A stretch of DNA of 64,000 nt from Trichoplax sp. H2 (lineage: Eukaryota > Placozoa > Uniplacotomia > Trichoplacea). The first letter of the stretch is position 1. The number at the start of each line of letters is the position of its first letter. The DNA is taken from the NCBI GenBank assembly GCA_003344405.1, contig NOWV01000024.1, positions 496,001-560,000 on the forward strand, given 5' to 3'. The notes under the pieces are model-generated. The model did no database searches. It was not told the origin of the DNA and saw only the letters and a program-made list of their open reading frames with translations. Positions 13,929 through 27,888 of the stretch are shown here, piece after piece. The translations under genes and the position numbers were made by a program.

Positions 13929-14863
13929 AATTAATCTGTAGTTATGTCGATAAAATAGCGAAGTAATTCTCTTAGCTAGCGAACTTTTTGGACAAGGTAA
14001 CCCAAAAGAAAACTTTTCTTGTTTCAATGTGGCCTACTTGAAGTATGAATTGAAAAATTATGTAAACTTCTATATAATTATTAATCGCTAACTTTAATTG
14101 ATTACTAGCTAACATAGTACATTAAAAATGACTTAATCCAAGTATAGCAGACGATATCATTTATATTTTTTATATTTAAAACATTACTATATAGCTAATA
14201 TTTCGTAACTAAAACAGATATTATCTACGTTATAGTGGCGTACAAAATATTATTGCACTAACTCGTGTTTTGTATTAAAACACAAAATATCCTAAATTGA
14301 TCCACAATTATAATCACTATTACGGTATCAATAGCTACTAAATAAAATTGATTTTGTATGTATTTTTGCATGCACATTACGGCTCATACAGTAGTATTGT
14401 AGAACATAGGATTCCTGCTCAATATTTACTACTGAGTATAACATATCTACAGAATAACCAGAATCCAGAGTTATTATACGATTGCTGTGCATATATAGCA
14501 ATACGATAATAACTTGCGAGTGTGATAATAACAACGTCGTAGTACGTCCTCTTTTAGTACGGTATTTGTAGCGTTCTAGGCGTATATAACCACAATCTCT
14601 AACCAACTACATAGCCTGTAGTACAGAACATTCAAGGCTACAATTTGTAATAAACCTTAATTAACTGGCTGTAAGAATTAGCTGCCTGCCCGTCAAGACT
14701 ATACGGAAACAATACTATATTAAAATAAAATTAAATTCACTTAAAGTTATACTGATCACAATGTTCTAAATAACCAGAAGCGAGTGTGCTATTCAGTATA
14801 CTGTACTCCAATATGCACGTCCATAAAGTAAAAATTGGAAAAGTAAAGACTAAGCTAGTATGA

Positions 14864-14886
14864 ATATATATATATAATATATATAA
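14864..14886. repeat. TA-dinucleotide microsatellite
   Basis: A run of alternating T and A with one interruption in the intergenic DNA upstream of PORCN. Similar short runs occur at 18993-19008 and in a CACNA2D intron near 37027-37042. Confidence 0.7.
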
Positions 14887-15478
14887 GTAAAAAATAAAAG
14901 CAAGTTAAGAGAATATCACGAGTGATAGGTGTAAGCTAGAAATCTTCAGCACGCATATTTCAATACGACTATTTAAATAATAAAAGCAAGTGTATTCTAG
15001 AATTGAAAATAAATCAATAATACTTAACAAAATGAATATTAAAATATTCTTAAATAAATTAGCCGTAGTAGCTTCTACTGATATTCATTCTCGAAAGTAA
15101 CCCAGTATTAGCATTCAAAAAAAAATAATCACGGAAACTTATCAATACTAAACAAACTCTTACCGATATTTAATTCCTAAAAATAAGTGTGCAGAAAATG
15201 TATAGACTTAGCTGTGGTTGACTACTGTAATTGGATATCAAATTTATTCTAGATCGCTATGACTATCAAAACCAATTCATACTGCATCGACTTATTCCCA
15301 ATAACCGTTTTATACACACAAAAAAAAAGCTATTGTAACCGTGTTAGCCCTTTTATTTAACTAAATAGATATCAAAATAAACCTACATTTTTAACGATCG
15401 CAGATACGTTAAGTGCATTTGATTATACTGATGTTGACAGTAGTTATTACCACTCTTGCTGCTATTAATCTTATTTCG

Positions 15479-17427
15479 TAGTCCTTTATAGATGATATCG
15501 CAGTTTCTGCATTTTATGCTCTTCTACAACAATACGAGCCAGCTTCAAAGTGCTTGATAGACTTGATAGAAAGAGTTGCCCTTTCTATTGTGCTAGAAGG
15601 TATTAACAGAAATAATCCAATCCTAGTTATCGAACTTTTTACCTTGATTCAATGCGAAAGAAAAGATTCGATACTTTAATATTGTAACTCGATGAAATTT
15701 TTTAAAGTCTACACGTATTCTGAATAGATTGTAACTCGTGTATGAATATTGATTACAGCCAATCAATGATTTTTTTGCGAACAATATTGCTCTTATAATA
15801 TCGGTAATCACGGAGGCTCTGTTGCCTTTGATATTGTCGGTAGAACGTGAAGATAATAAAGTATGCTCTTCTTTCAAAAAGTAAAGTACAATGGTCATAT
15901 TTATAGAGATTATAATATAATTTGTTGTCACCTAAGTAGTTCAAAAGAACCAAATATAGCCTGAATAAAAAAAATCGATTCTTATAAATCAATATTCGGT
16001 ATCGATACATCGAACACTATTATAGTCCAGTAAAAGCCTTAAATGACATTTCTGTCGGTTATTTGGAAGGCAGAATGTATCCGATACGATAGCTTTCACC
16101 TAAATTGATTATAAGGCTAGAAATATAGCTAAAATAAAACGAATATAGTTGACTAACAAAGATGCAATATTTCTGAATGAATATTCTACTCTATTATTCC
16201 AAAAATAAAGCACGAAAATACGATTTTATATCAGCTGTTATAGCCGGTATACCAATTATTGTTGGGTCAGAATTGATGACTTGATTAAAATAAGATCCAA
16301 TGACAATAGAAAGTCTTGGCTAATAGTATACAATAAATAATAAGGGATCATCTCTATTATCTCCATCTCATTCAATGAAAATTTTGAGATTATATTTGTA
16401 CATAATATTTACACTTGGAGAGGTACGGTACTTTGAATTATTACAGTGGTCAAGTTATCGTCATTCGACCAAATGAAAAGGATACTTGCCCGATACAAGT
16501 ACCGGTGCCAATAATTTTTGTGATAACTCACCGCTAAATAAATTCTAGATATTATTTCCATGTACTATTGAATGAGTATAGTATGCCTGTAAATTATCAC
16601 CATGGTCGAGATTAGTTCAAAAATTAAAATCTTATCAGAAAACTGCCCCAAAATTTTCAATTACGAACGATTTTCTCTATTGTTATTCAAGTAACTCTAG
16701 GATAATATAATATCTATATCTCCCATCAAACAATTAGGGTACTACAGTTCAGTTATACTGGTATCTAGCAATGATATCATAATCTAAATTCAGGTAAATA
16801 GCACGTTATAAGGTAGGAATGAGAATACCGGCCTAATAATGCACTATAAATGCTCCACTCTTTTGTAATGACCGAGTAATAGTCTTCTACTATTACTATT
16901 AGCCACTTACTGTACTACTGTACCATTATTAGCTGAGATCATTATAGCTTTTCGTCCGTCAGTATACACAGAGATAATATTTATACCTCCTGTTTGGATC
17001 ATTTTTGTATCTCTAATATCACTAACAGAGTGTAAATTAATGAAAAATGGAATATCTGTAAGATGAAATTTACTAAATAATGTATTCCTATAATTATAAT
17101 CGAAATGTTTTGCTTTTTAGCTATGAAAACAATATATAGACATCAACATCAGTCATTGTACTTAATATTCTAGCGTAGCCAAAATGATAATTTAAGAAAG
17201 ATAATAGGACGCTATCCTAATAATGTGTCAGAATCAATTTTCTGTACTTATTACCGTGAAATTTAATCTAAAATAAATAGCTACCGCTAAATAAAGTAAA
17301 CGGTATAATATGTATATTGCTAGCCTTGACGTTAGTAAAATATAATTTGAGATCGTATCTTCAATCGGCTATTGGATGAGTATCACATCATTACAATTTT
17401 GCTAGTAATCGAATTTGATGAAAAAAG
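15479..17427 (+). other. Run of exon-like open frames, possible unrecognised membrane-protein gene or decayed gene
   Basis: Several plus-strand frames look more like protein than the surrounding DNA: 15479-15680, 15759-15860 (preceded by TTACAG, ending AAA|GTATGC), 16177-16284 (ATG-started), 16404-16540, 16872-17057 (ending TCT|GTAAGA) and 17351-17427. Several code hydrophobic, helix-like stretches, for example NIALIISVITEALLPLIL and IIFIPPVWIIFVSLISL. The splice phases do not all join, I recognise no family, and frames of this length also occur by chance in DNA this AT-rich. I would treat this as a lead, not a gene. Confidence 0.2.
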
Positions 17428-17460
17428 GTGTAAGACTAGCAAGGACTACTAAAATGAAAG

Positions 17461-17700
17461 AGAAGAACTGACAACGGGTCGTTCATTACACCAAAAATGA
17501 TGGGGCTGGCTATCTAGCTGGTCATATCAACTGAACAGTTTGTCTGAACGATACGCGGCACTATCCGCGATTATCATCCTAGTGGACGGCCGGGTTGGTT
17601 TGTGCAGTGCGATATACTGTTTCAGTGATAGCGTATAGTAGATTGGCCAGAAAAAAATAAGTCTTATCGTTATTTTTACAGAACGGCCGCTTTAGTTTCC
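17461..17700. other. GC-richer island in intergenic DNA
   Basis: About 240 bp of clearly higher G+C than the flanks. It includes a short CGCGG/CCGCG stem-loop at 17554-17569 and the segment GGACGGCCGGGTTGG. GC-richer patches elsewhere in this window coincide with likely promoters (44.5-45.0 kb and 55-57 kb), so a promoter or a non-coding RNA gene is plausible. I could not fold it into a tRNA. Confidence 0.3.
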
Positions 17701-20700
17701 CTCTTTCCTTTTAGGTAGTATAGGTAAGAGGATTTTTATCAACAAATGGAATCAATGTTCCGCTCCATGATCATTTAACAAGCTCTGAAAAATTATTTAC
17801 ATTTACTGCTTGATAAGTATGATTGCCTGAATTATTATTTTTGAAAATGTTGCAAAAATTAAATTAAATCGGTTTAACTTGTACTTACCTTATTGTAAGT
17901 AATAATACTTTGATAGTCTTATAATTTAAACTATCAATGAATAAACTTATTAATGAAATTAAGACGTTTATTCGCTGTTGTATACAGGCTAGGCACGTTG
18001 AACTATTATTAAATTCAAAATTAATACTTGGGTATAGTAACAGGGGAATTAAAATATAAAGATTGCACATTAAAATGCCAATTTGGGATCCTCATAATCG
18101 TTCATTGAAACCCTACTATCATGTCTTTATCTTCTGTTAAGCAGGATAGTGTATGAAAGTAATAAAATTTAAATTTATTAGAACGTCAAATTAATCGTTG
18201 AAAGAAAAAGCACTATCATTATATCTCAACCAAAACTCGAATTTTCTACCCAAATTCAACTTTTGAATACAACATACAAGTCTTACTACTATATACGACA
18301 TTAAGAGGTCTTAGTTCTGATCAAATTGATCGATAATGGATCATTGAAACGACGTTTTTCTAAATTCTATTCTTGGCTAGACCTACTATATTCACTGAAG
18401 TTCAAATTAATTCATTGTAATATATTCTCATAAGTAATTCTCTCATACATCAAATGAATAATCGATGATCATTAATAATACTGCTGCCTTTTTATGACAT
18501 ATTTTGTAACTTCTAACACAGAGTCAGCTTCATAGAATTCTACTCTAAAGGTGCTACATAATTTATGCTAATGCAATTGCAATGGATTTAACTAATTTAG
18601 GTTAGCCTCAACTTTCTCCACTCTCACATCTACTGTCATACCGGTATCTTAACCCTTAGAAGACAGGATATGAAAGATAGTTTATTAAATGATAGAAAGT
18701 ATCGACGAAAGAGACGAGAAAGAAAGTAATTTATCTTAATTTCTTCGCTTTTAGCAGGATAAGCTTAGGATAATCTTTCATAAAATGGAACGCCATTAAT
18801 AGTTTGTATTAACGAATATATAAATTATATTCTAATTACATCATTCAAAGCCAATCATTTATCTACATTGATTAATAGAAAACTCTCGCTAGTCTAAACC
18901 TTTTTCTAAAGATTTTCTCACCTTTCATTAACCGTTGCACCAAAGCTTGTAAAATGATAGAAGATTTAGCAATAGGGTAATCAATGCTTAGTTTATATAT
19001 ATATATAATTCAAAGAAATAATAACTGCAATCAATAATAAAGGGATTCGTAAATTATTCTCTTTTGATTTGGATAAGACCAGGAAAAATATCGTATTTAT
19101 GGTTTGACTTTTGTAAAAATAATAAAATATCGGCAGTGTCGTATAAGTGATGCTAATTCAACTTCACAAGATGGCGTTTCTATTATAATTATCATTCAGG
19201 AGTAAGAAAAGCCATAGACTCTCTATTGTCAAGATTAAAAATTGCATACCAAATCAGTGATAAGTTCAACTCTTTAACAGGAATAAACACCGATAAGGAA
19301 CATTTCTCGTCGCAAATTATTACTACATTTTTGTGAAGATGTTCATATTTTTATTGTTCAGCTGGCTTTACGACAATAAATTTCCTATAGGAGTAGGCTT
19401 TAATTAATCCTTAATAATTACAGTAAATCAATGTCTGGCTTATAATTAGATTAAATGATACGTTTATTCTACATTCGCATAAGGATAGCTTTGCTAGTAC
19501 AGATCTACAACTTCTATAACTTTAACTTCAGATCCTAAATATCTCAAACAGCTCCTCGTTGTATTATGCTCTCAGCATCTAATGAAAGTAAAATATAAAT
19601 TAGATTTAATATTAACTGACGAAACTGGCACCATATCAAAGATTTAAGAATAGGAACACGGTGGATAATAGATTTGTCTGGACAATTAAGATAAAAAGGG
19701 ATAATACAATAAGTCATAATAGATAACGTCTAGCCTAGCGTCAATTACAGTCATTAATATTGGCTCCATCCGTGTTACTATCCCTTGCTGTTTATCTTTC
19801 AGCAATATTAATATAGTTTTTGAGAGATTAATAGAACAAAATAGATGATAGAAATAGGAATTAGTTACATTTTATTTCGAGTAAGGATTACAAGTAACTA
19901 TTCCGGTAATGCGTATTAAATTATCATTAAATGGGATAATCTAAAGGTAGGTGCAAATTAATGTTGAATTGATAAAATCAGTTTTCATACCCATACAATA
20001 AACGGAGCCGATGGCGATAAGGCATGATAATAGTAGTTAGCTACGATTGCAACTGACGCCAGCGGCTTAGAATTAAAGCTTCATCTCTGGGCCTTGGTAT
20101 AAAATTAATTAAGAGACGTATATTGCTTTCAAGAAAAACCTTATGGTAACATTTTAACCAGCCATTTGGCTTAATTATATCAATAACCGATGATCAATAT
20201 GCGTATAAAATAGATAGGTTTATGAGATATCCTTTGTAAGCTCAATTTAATTCGATCCAATAGTAATCATCAAGTGCGTAAAAAATATGGATATACAGGT
20301 ACAGTAATTAAATACATCTTTATCATCTGCATTGCAGCCTACCTAATGTAATCTCATTATTTACCGATAATCCTCATGTAACCTTCATACTATTACAATT
20401 ACAGTTACTAATACATCTTAGCAATGAATATTCCAGCGAGATTTACTCTATATTCTCGGCATGCCAACAGAATAGCAATACCTATTAATTTTATTCTAGG
20501 TTTGTATCTTTCCGAGTCATGAATTCATTGCAAATTTTATCAGGATAGTACAAGTTAATCATTTATCCCTATCAAAAGTAAGTTAGTAATGTAATCTCAC
20601 GACAATTTAAACCTTGATGAGCTTTTCTTACTCATTACTACTGATAATTCAGGAATCGTTTAGAATTATCATAACTCAGCTCAGAAAAGTAATAAATGTT

Positions 20701-23700
20701 CATGAATACGAAGATTCGCCTTGTTGACCATAAAGATCATTTCATAACATCAATAAATAAAATTTATCTGAAATCTTCATTCAAATGCAGCTTAAAATAT
20801 ACAACATTTCATATGATTAGCATCACCTTCAAATATTAACAATAACAAGATAATGTATGTAACTTCTATTAGGGAAATGAGCTGTATTTTTTAATTTCTT
20901 CCATAGATTTCTAAGCATTTCTCCTAAACATAATTCTTTCATGAAGACAGATGACTCATTCTTGCGCATATACTTAAATGAAAAGCTAAGCATATCAACT
21001 AAATATTTATGTCCTAGCCATAATCGTATAATTATATAAAAGGATCGGTGTCTATGAATAAGACTTAAATTAAAATTACAACTGTTACAGGCCAATGCCG
21101 GTAACGCATCCAGAACTGGTATTGACCAAAATTTCTTAACCATTGGCCATAATATAGCAACTCGTAATGTGTATGTCTCAGCGCAATAATCGTAAATCTA
21201 TTGGCGTGAAGACTAAATTATAAAAGTATGCCATAGCGTAAATTTATAGGAATAGAAAACTGAAAGAACCATAGCCTAGACAATAATGTGTCAGCCAATT
21301 TTTGCTAATACAAGTTCTAGTGATTAATAAACTGTTATTTTATAAATTACTTGAATTACTTTTGATGATACTGATAAAAATCAATGGTGAAGTATTTGTT
21401 AATTATTTTATGCTAAAAGTTAAGAAACAGAAGTTGTGTAGTTTGTCTATATAGCCTGAAGCCACTCATGTTAAATTTTAGGGCTGAATTAGAGCACTAG
21501 TATTCTAATATCATTTCAAAGGTGCATAGAACTTTGCTCTATTCTCTGGCCGTATCACAAGTTCGTGATTATGAACAAGGAATATACGTGTATATTGATT
21601 ATGACCGTTCTAGCATATGTAAAGCAACAAATACCAGTGTGGATTGTATCATCACATGTTTGGATCTATGATATTAGAAGCTAATCAACCATGATTATAC
21701 TAGCTCTCAGTATTTTAAGTCATGCTCTATTTGATGAATTATAAAATCTTGCTAAATAATGAAAAAGAAAAGATGGCAAAGTCTCGGCTTGACAAGGTAA
21801 AACTTAAAGATACTATCACTTTCTATGAGTTTTCTATAGTAAAGTAACAATAGTTTCGTACTAAAAGCTATAAAGGACTCTGTTTTTAGTCCTTTACTAC
21901 AGATCAGTATAAATATTTAACAATTAATGTGCTCATATTTCTATACAAGATAAAGTAATGGCAGTTCAATGACATTTGCAAAATATTAACATGAAAGGTT
22001 AGGTCAATACTTAGGATTTTCCATAATCTTCATCTGATTCTTTCTTAGTAGTAACCGTTTCACCTCAAACGTTTGGGCTATACAATTAAACTACATATTC
22101 ATAATAGTATTTGCGGAAATTAGTCAATTTTTTTTAATTTCATCTAGCAAAGAACAGCAATTAGTAATTATCAAAGTAGAAGAAATATTGTTTACTGTTA
22201 TCAGAAACTAGATAAAAATAAATTAATAGTAAATTGGTGCAAGTGTTTTATTTTGATTCTGAAGTAATGTAATAAAGCCTCAGAAGAGCCAAGCTCTATT
22301 AATACCTTTCCATTAAGATTCGTTATATAATCCCCTTAGTCCAAGATCTAATGGATGAACACTATCATATTTTTGGCATATTATTTTAGTAAAGTGCAAT
22401 AATGCTAAGATTTTATCATAGCAGAACAATAAATTAACAACCAGCAGATTAAACTGTTCAAAAAACAATTATTTACCAATTTTGTAAAGTAATGGATATA
22501 CCGTGCTTTAAAAAAAGAAACTGTAATAACCCAAGAAAATCACTTTCAATAGCTCTTTCTATATATATTTTATTAACTCATCATTCCAATACTTACATTA
22601 ATAAATAAATACGTTGCGGATACAATAACTTATCGAAAACAAGTTCTACTTAACCATTAACCATTATCATAATTTTCTACTAGTAGTTCCTTTTTTGTAA
22701 ATAAGCTTGTAAATAAAATATCAGTTTCCTTCCTAAAGCAGGGGTAATTATTAGCAGACAGGATTAGCCATGTAAAAAAATAAGTGTATGAATTATTTAA
22801 GCGCTTTATGATTATCTTAATGGATGTTTTAATAGAAATGAGTCTAGTAATATATATATAAATATCTTACGAACATGGCCCACTTAATGCAAATATTAGG
22901 CTATACGATTGCAATTACTTTGATCTACCTAAAATTCATCTTTGTTTATCAAGGCAGAAGCCGGTCATGTAAATACATACCGTTAAAGCACAAAATGGGA
23001 TTACACTAGAGATATTGTAGCTAAAAGCCTCTATGCAATTGTAAATACGTACTATGTAAATGCATCATATGTTTACTATCGCAAATATTAAACTTTACTA
23101 GGCTAATTATAAATATGTAGGTAAAATTTATGACTAAGCATTAAATTAGAAGATATTACTTAGTACAGTACTTAACTTTGTTGTTGAATAAAAGGGCTAA
23201 TTAATGATAAAATTTTCATTATATGATTCTTAATTATTCTTCCTTTCGGTTGAATTAAAGTTGAGATATTTGTTATCAAGCAAGTTATACTCAGTTAGTG
23301 TACTAGCAGTTATTCTGATTCGGTTAAGACCTACGTTTGGCTAATCTAAACATAGATGCTGCAACGAAAAGTTCAAATTTACTACGAAAGGTAGGCAATT
23401 TATAGCCGCAGCTTTACTTGCATTGCAATTATTAGGCTGCACTTACGTGAGCTAAATATTAAGTTCAAATTCACATCTAAACATGAGATTAATTAAAGCT
23501 CATAAAGTAGATGCTAGATAAAAGTACAGTCTGAAACGTGACTAGTTATCAATTTATGACTTTTATCATTAACAGTTGCCGTATTCACTTTACAAAAGTT
23601 GAAATATTTTATAAGCCAAACCGTCATAGCCAATGCATCTAACATGCTGAAAAGTCTTTTAAAATCTGTAATTAGTTATTTGAAGACTATAAGTTCAGAA

Positions 23701-23963
23701 GCAAACGCCTACATGCAATGAAAAAATCCTGTACTACAGTATGTGCAGGTGCAGTACTACGTGTTGATGGCAAATATAAAAAGTGGTGATTATAGAGATT
23801 AAATATGAATTCATGTGTAAACATCAAATTAAAGTCATTACGCAGGTGCTTGGCATAAATAGTACATAAAAGTGAGATAGTAAATCTTTTAAACTGGCAA
23901 CATTAGCCGTTATCTATTTAATGAAAGGGGAAAATTTTTAGAAGCCAGGAAGTCTGGGCTAGT

Positions 23964-24252
23964 GTACTAACGGTACAAAATATCCACTAAAGCCGCAACT
24001 AGCAAATATGAAACTATGGAAGCTAAAGCATAAGGTCTACATGTACCGAAAAATGTGTATCGTATGCTGGTTTAATATTGTGTACTAGATGCAAGTATTA
24101 AATTACATCAGCAGTACGGTGTAAAATATTCACTTAAACCACAACTAGCAAATATGAAGTCATGATTGCTAAAGCAGAAGCCTACGTGTACTGCAAAATG
24201 CGTATCATTAGCAGGTCTAATATAGTGCATTGAATGCAAGTATTAAGTTGAA
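23964..24252. repeat. Degenerate direct repeat, two copies of about 145 bp
   Basis: Two adjacent, diverged copies can be read by eye, about 23964-24108 and 24109-24252. Both contain in the same order GCAACTAGCAAATATGAA or its ACAACTAGCAAATATGAA variant, GCTAAAGCA, a TACRTGTAC segment and ATGCAAGTATTAA. Looser relatives of the flanking sequence appear near 23440-23560, 23800-23900 and 24250-24350, so a larger, older repeat array may cover about 1 kb. Confidence 0.6.
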
Positions 24253-27200
24253 GCAGCAGTTGTCATATAACTTAAATTCGATTTATAGCCTAAACATCCA
24301 ATTAGTGACTCTTATCCAGACGCTTGGTTTGAATATTGGATAGAAAAGCGAGTATTTATCCGATGATAGCTTTCAATGTCAATCTATTATCATTGCATGG
24401 ATCACAGTAGAAATATTTAATAAGCTGGCTAATCTTGCTAAGTCTACTTAGGGTGTTTTATAACAGTCTATTTATAGCCAAGAGTATACTAATCTTATAC
24501 CAATCCGTGCTACTTTACCCTATTGATGGCTAATGAGAGTTGTTAGCAACTCTTCATGTTAGGCTATTGTCATCATCCAAATCAATAACTAGATAACGAC
24601 AATGTATTAATTCCTATTTTTCTGTTGTGTTAACTAGACATCGTCAATAGATAACGATTGTTATGGATATTAATTTATTTTCAATAGTAACTTCTTTATT
24701 CAAGATAACAATAAGGTTAAATTATTTGTTGTTCGACTGTATTGTTGACATCATTAGCCGACGAATTGGATAAGAACTACGATAGAACATATTTTATCTT
24801 GATGAAGTATAGAATAGGAGTCTATGAAATAGAGAGATAAAAGAAAAAGAGTAACGCAGCGTTTTATTACTAGCATTGTAATCACTATTACATTAGTCTA
24901 TTATTTATTCGGATAATTTTACTCTTTTCCTTCACCGTTTATATCAATAACTCCAATAGATATAGTCGCTGATAGGATCAAGCTGGCAATCAGGAGTGAT
25001 TTCAATCAACAAAATGTTGATTTTTGTTAGTTATTGAATTATTGATGATTAAGATCATTATAAGGGGATATTCGAGCGATCAAGTAATCTAATCGACTGC
25101 CCTAAAATTAGATGCGTATCTAGTTCTTTTAGAACTTGGTTTAGATACTCGTATATTATAAACGGCTACCTTCTTACGCGAATAGGTTTGTTATAGCCAT
25201 TTGACGTGCAACCATCAACTTTAATTCGTCTTATCCAAGCTAATCGATTCAAATCACCCGTTACTTTCCATCGTTGGACTACATTTGGACATTTTGAAGA
25301 AAAGGCATTTTTTACTGTTATCTTCTTAACAATCTAGTTAAAACTTTTACACAGGTAAAATTAGTGTAATCGATAATAGAATATGAATAAATAGTTAGTA
25401 AGATAATATAGATAGTATCGATCGAAATTGAAATCAGATTTTATATTGTATCATCTCTAGCTATATTTATCCACACTTTAATATTGAAGCCATGTATAAG
25501 TATTTATTTAACATTCTTTTATCTGAAACATGTTACATTGATACTAAAATTTGTAATGTTACAGTCATCGCCAATTGGTTATTAGACTTAACTTTTCAAA
25601 GTTATCTTTATAATTTCTGTAAAATGTTACTAGTTGAGTGCATGAAATCCGATCTATAGAGGTAGTAGAGTAAGCAATATTTATTGATTATAGTGTAAAC
25701 GATAGTTGTTTTGTCATGGGAAACCTTTTATGATAGCTGTAGCAACGATAAAGACCGGAAAAGTGCTTTAAAGTGATGAGCTTTATTTCATGCCAACGTT
25801 ACTAATAGCCCTAATAGGACTCGATGTATTTCGTTTCTCACTTTAAAAGCCCAGTCACTCCTAGCTTACGTAATGGCAGATACCTTTCTTTCGACGGAAA
25901 GTTTACATAGAAAGCGAAGGTTTAATAATATTAATTTTATAGTTTATAATCTTGAGGCTACTGCTCATTCAAAATGTTCATTTTCAATAACTGAAATGGA
26001 AAAATAAGTTCTGGGCACTCTAATTTTAAAATTAGCTTTTACTGTCAAAATTAATCACAACTACCGAGTTGATTACATCGTCGATCGTAGTAGAAACCTG
26101 TCAAATTTATTTAATATTCTCTACAAAGGTTCAATTATGGTGATGGCTGTACTATTAGTAACAGGGAATTGGAATAAATCACAAAATTTATAACAATATT
26201 TTATCTTTACTTTACCATTTCATTGAATATCAGGTCAATGAAAACTAGAATTGTCAATCTATTTTACTTTTTTAATGTCTACTAATCGTATCGAAATGTC
26301 ACCGATATCGAATACTATTTAAATCATTGTTCAATTAATACCTAAGTGTCACTAATAGTAAGTTCTTAATCCCTACAGCAGCTAACATATTTTAAAATAA
26401 AATGACAGAATAAAACTGACTGTCGAAAGAATATGCTTTTAATTATAGGAAGTTATTGACAATTTATAGTACATTCACTATAAATTCCTTTAAAAGCGTT
26501 AAAATTAGGAGTAGCAGCAGGATAAACTAATCTACCTTAATAAAGAATGTATTAGGCAAAGTAAAACATCGATTTTAGTAATCGATTTTAAATGATCAAG
26601 AAAAGTATATAGATAAGCAGATATTGGCTTAATAGTTTTATGTAGTAAAAGTTGTCATATTAAAAGTATTCAAAAAGGTTTGATATCGATTACGTATGAA
26701 ATTTTAAAAAGTTGGACATTTTCTTTTACATAATGAAATATACATATCCGGTAGAAGCTTCGACAAAGAATGATTTATGACGTAGTGAACAAATAAGTTG
26801 GTAAATAATTTATTTTCAAGTTAGCTAATTGATATTAGATTCCAATAGAGACAAAAAAGTTCTATAGTTCGAAAGATGAAAAATAAATAGAAAGATACTT
26901 GTGGCAATTTTAGATTCTTGTCATCTATAGGGATCATAAATTTTTCGTTGGTAATGATATTTATTTATTCGTCTTTAAGAATAACGAGAAATATTTTTAC
27001 TCCAGATCCTAGAAACAACGGTCGTCCTTGTTGGAAAATAATTATTAGTTAAGGCAATAAGGATACTATCGATCCATCTTTCTCCCAGTTTTACTGTCAT
27101 TACTCATCGTTACTATTAGAGAAATCATCGTTATATTGCATCTTATTCCACAAATTATGTTATCCTATTTCATCTTCATTAACTGGCCAACATTACTATT

Positions 27201-27888
27201 AAATGAAGCTTTTTGTCAAATTGCTATTAAATGATACCCCTTACTCTTAAACATGATAATCCATGCATTCCACTCTTAGAACTTCATCAATTTTGTGGTA
27301 AAGTTTCGCTGTTAATAAAATCCTGACATTAATGCATTTCATGAAAAAGATTTGACCACCAACCAAATCAAAATTACTTTATGCTACTCATGGATTCTAC
27401 TGAGGGACTAATACAACTGTTTTTCTTAACCAGTTTAACGATCATATCATCTTACTACAATTCCTTTGACAAAGGCCTACTTTTGAAAGACAATAAAAAC
27501 GTTGTATATTATGAAAGTTTTAAATTTCAATCTACACCGTTATTAGGAACTCCTAAATAAGAGTAGTGGACTTGCTTGACTACTTTATAAGCTAATCAGA
27601 AGTAAAGATGATAGTTACAGTTATTAAGTGTTTGTACTTCTAGCTGCGATGATTTTTCTGTGTTAATTTTTGCATCGTTAAGAAAGGTTAGATTAAACTC
27701 CTTAAGAATGCTCGTATAAATTATCTCTGTTTCAGTAACAGACAAGGTAATATCGATAATTTTGCGTTGATGTCAAATATTGATGATATTTTTCCTTTAT
27801 ATTTAGTACCTGACCTTTAGGACCCGCTAGACTTAGCGATTGGTGTTAATGTTGACTATGGAAGCTAACTAAATATCCAGAGACTATA

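Larger units (their letters stand above)
14028..27888. other. Long gene-poor interval between PORCN and CACNA2D
   Basis: Nearly 14 kb separates the divergent 5' ends of PORCN (-) and CACNA2D (+). I recognise no gene here. It contains TA-dinucleotide runs (about 14864-14886 and 18993-19008), a run of exon-like open frames at 15.5-17.4 kb, a GC-richer island at 17.46-17.70 kb and degenerate tandem repeats near 23.4-24.4 kb. All are listed separately. The remainder is AT-rich sequence without structure that I can interpret. The regulatory regions of PORCN and CACNA2D presumably lie at its two ends. Confidence 0.55.

Noticed and set aside
13929-14027. N-terminal extension of PORCN to 14027
   Set aside because: The triplet there is TTG, not ATG. 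The first ATG in the frame is at 13928.
15623-16010. Overlapping minus-strand frames of 85-102 codons
   Set aside because: The translations are dominated by Tyr, Phe, Ile and Asn, as expected from AT-rich noncoding DNA.
17470-17700. tRNA gene in the GC-richer island
   Set aside because: No cloverleaf with matching acceptor stem, anticodon loop and T-loop consensus could be drawn.
20829-21143. 104-codon minus-strand frame
   Set aside because: Frames this long are expected by chance in a 64-kb window of this composition. No family or splice context supports it.
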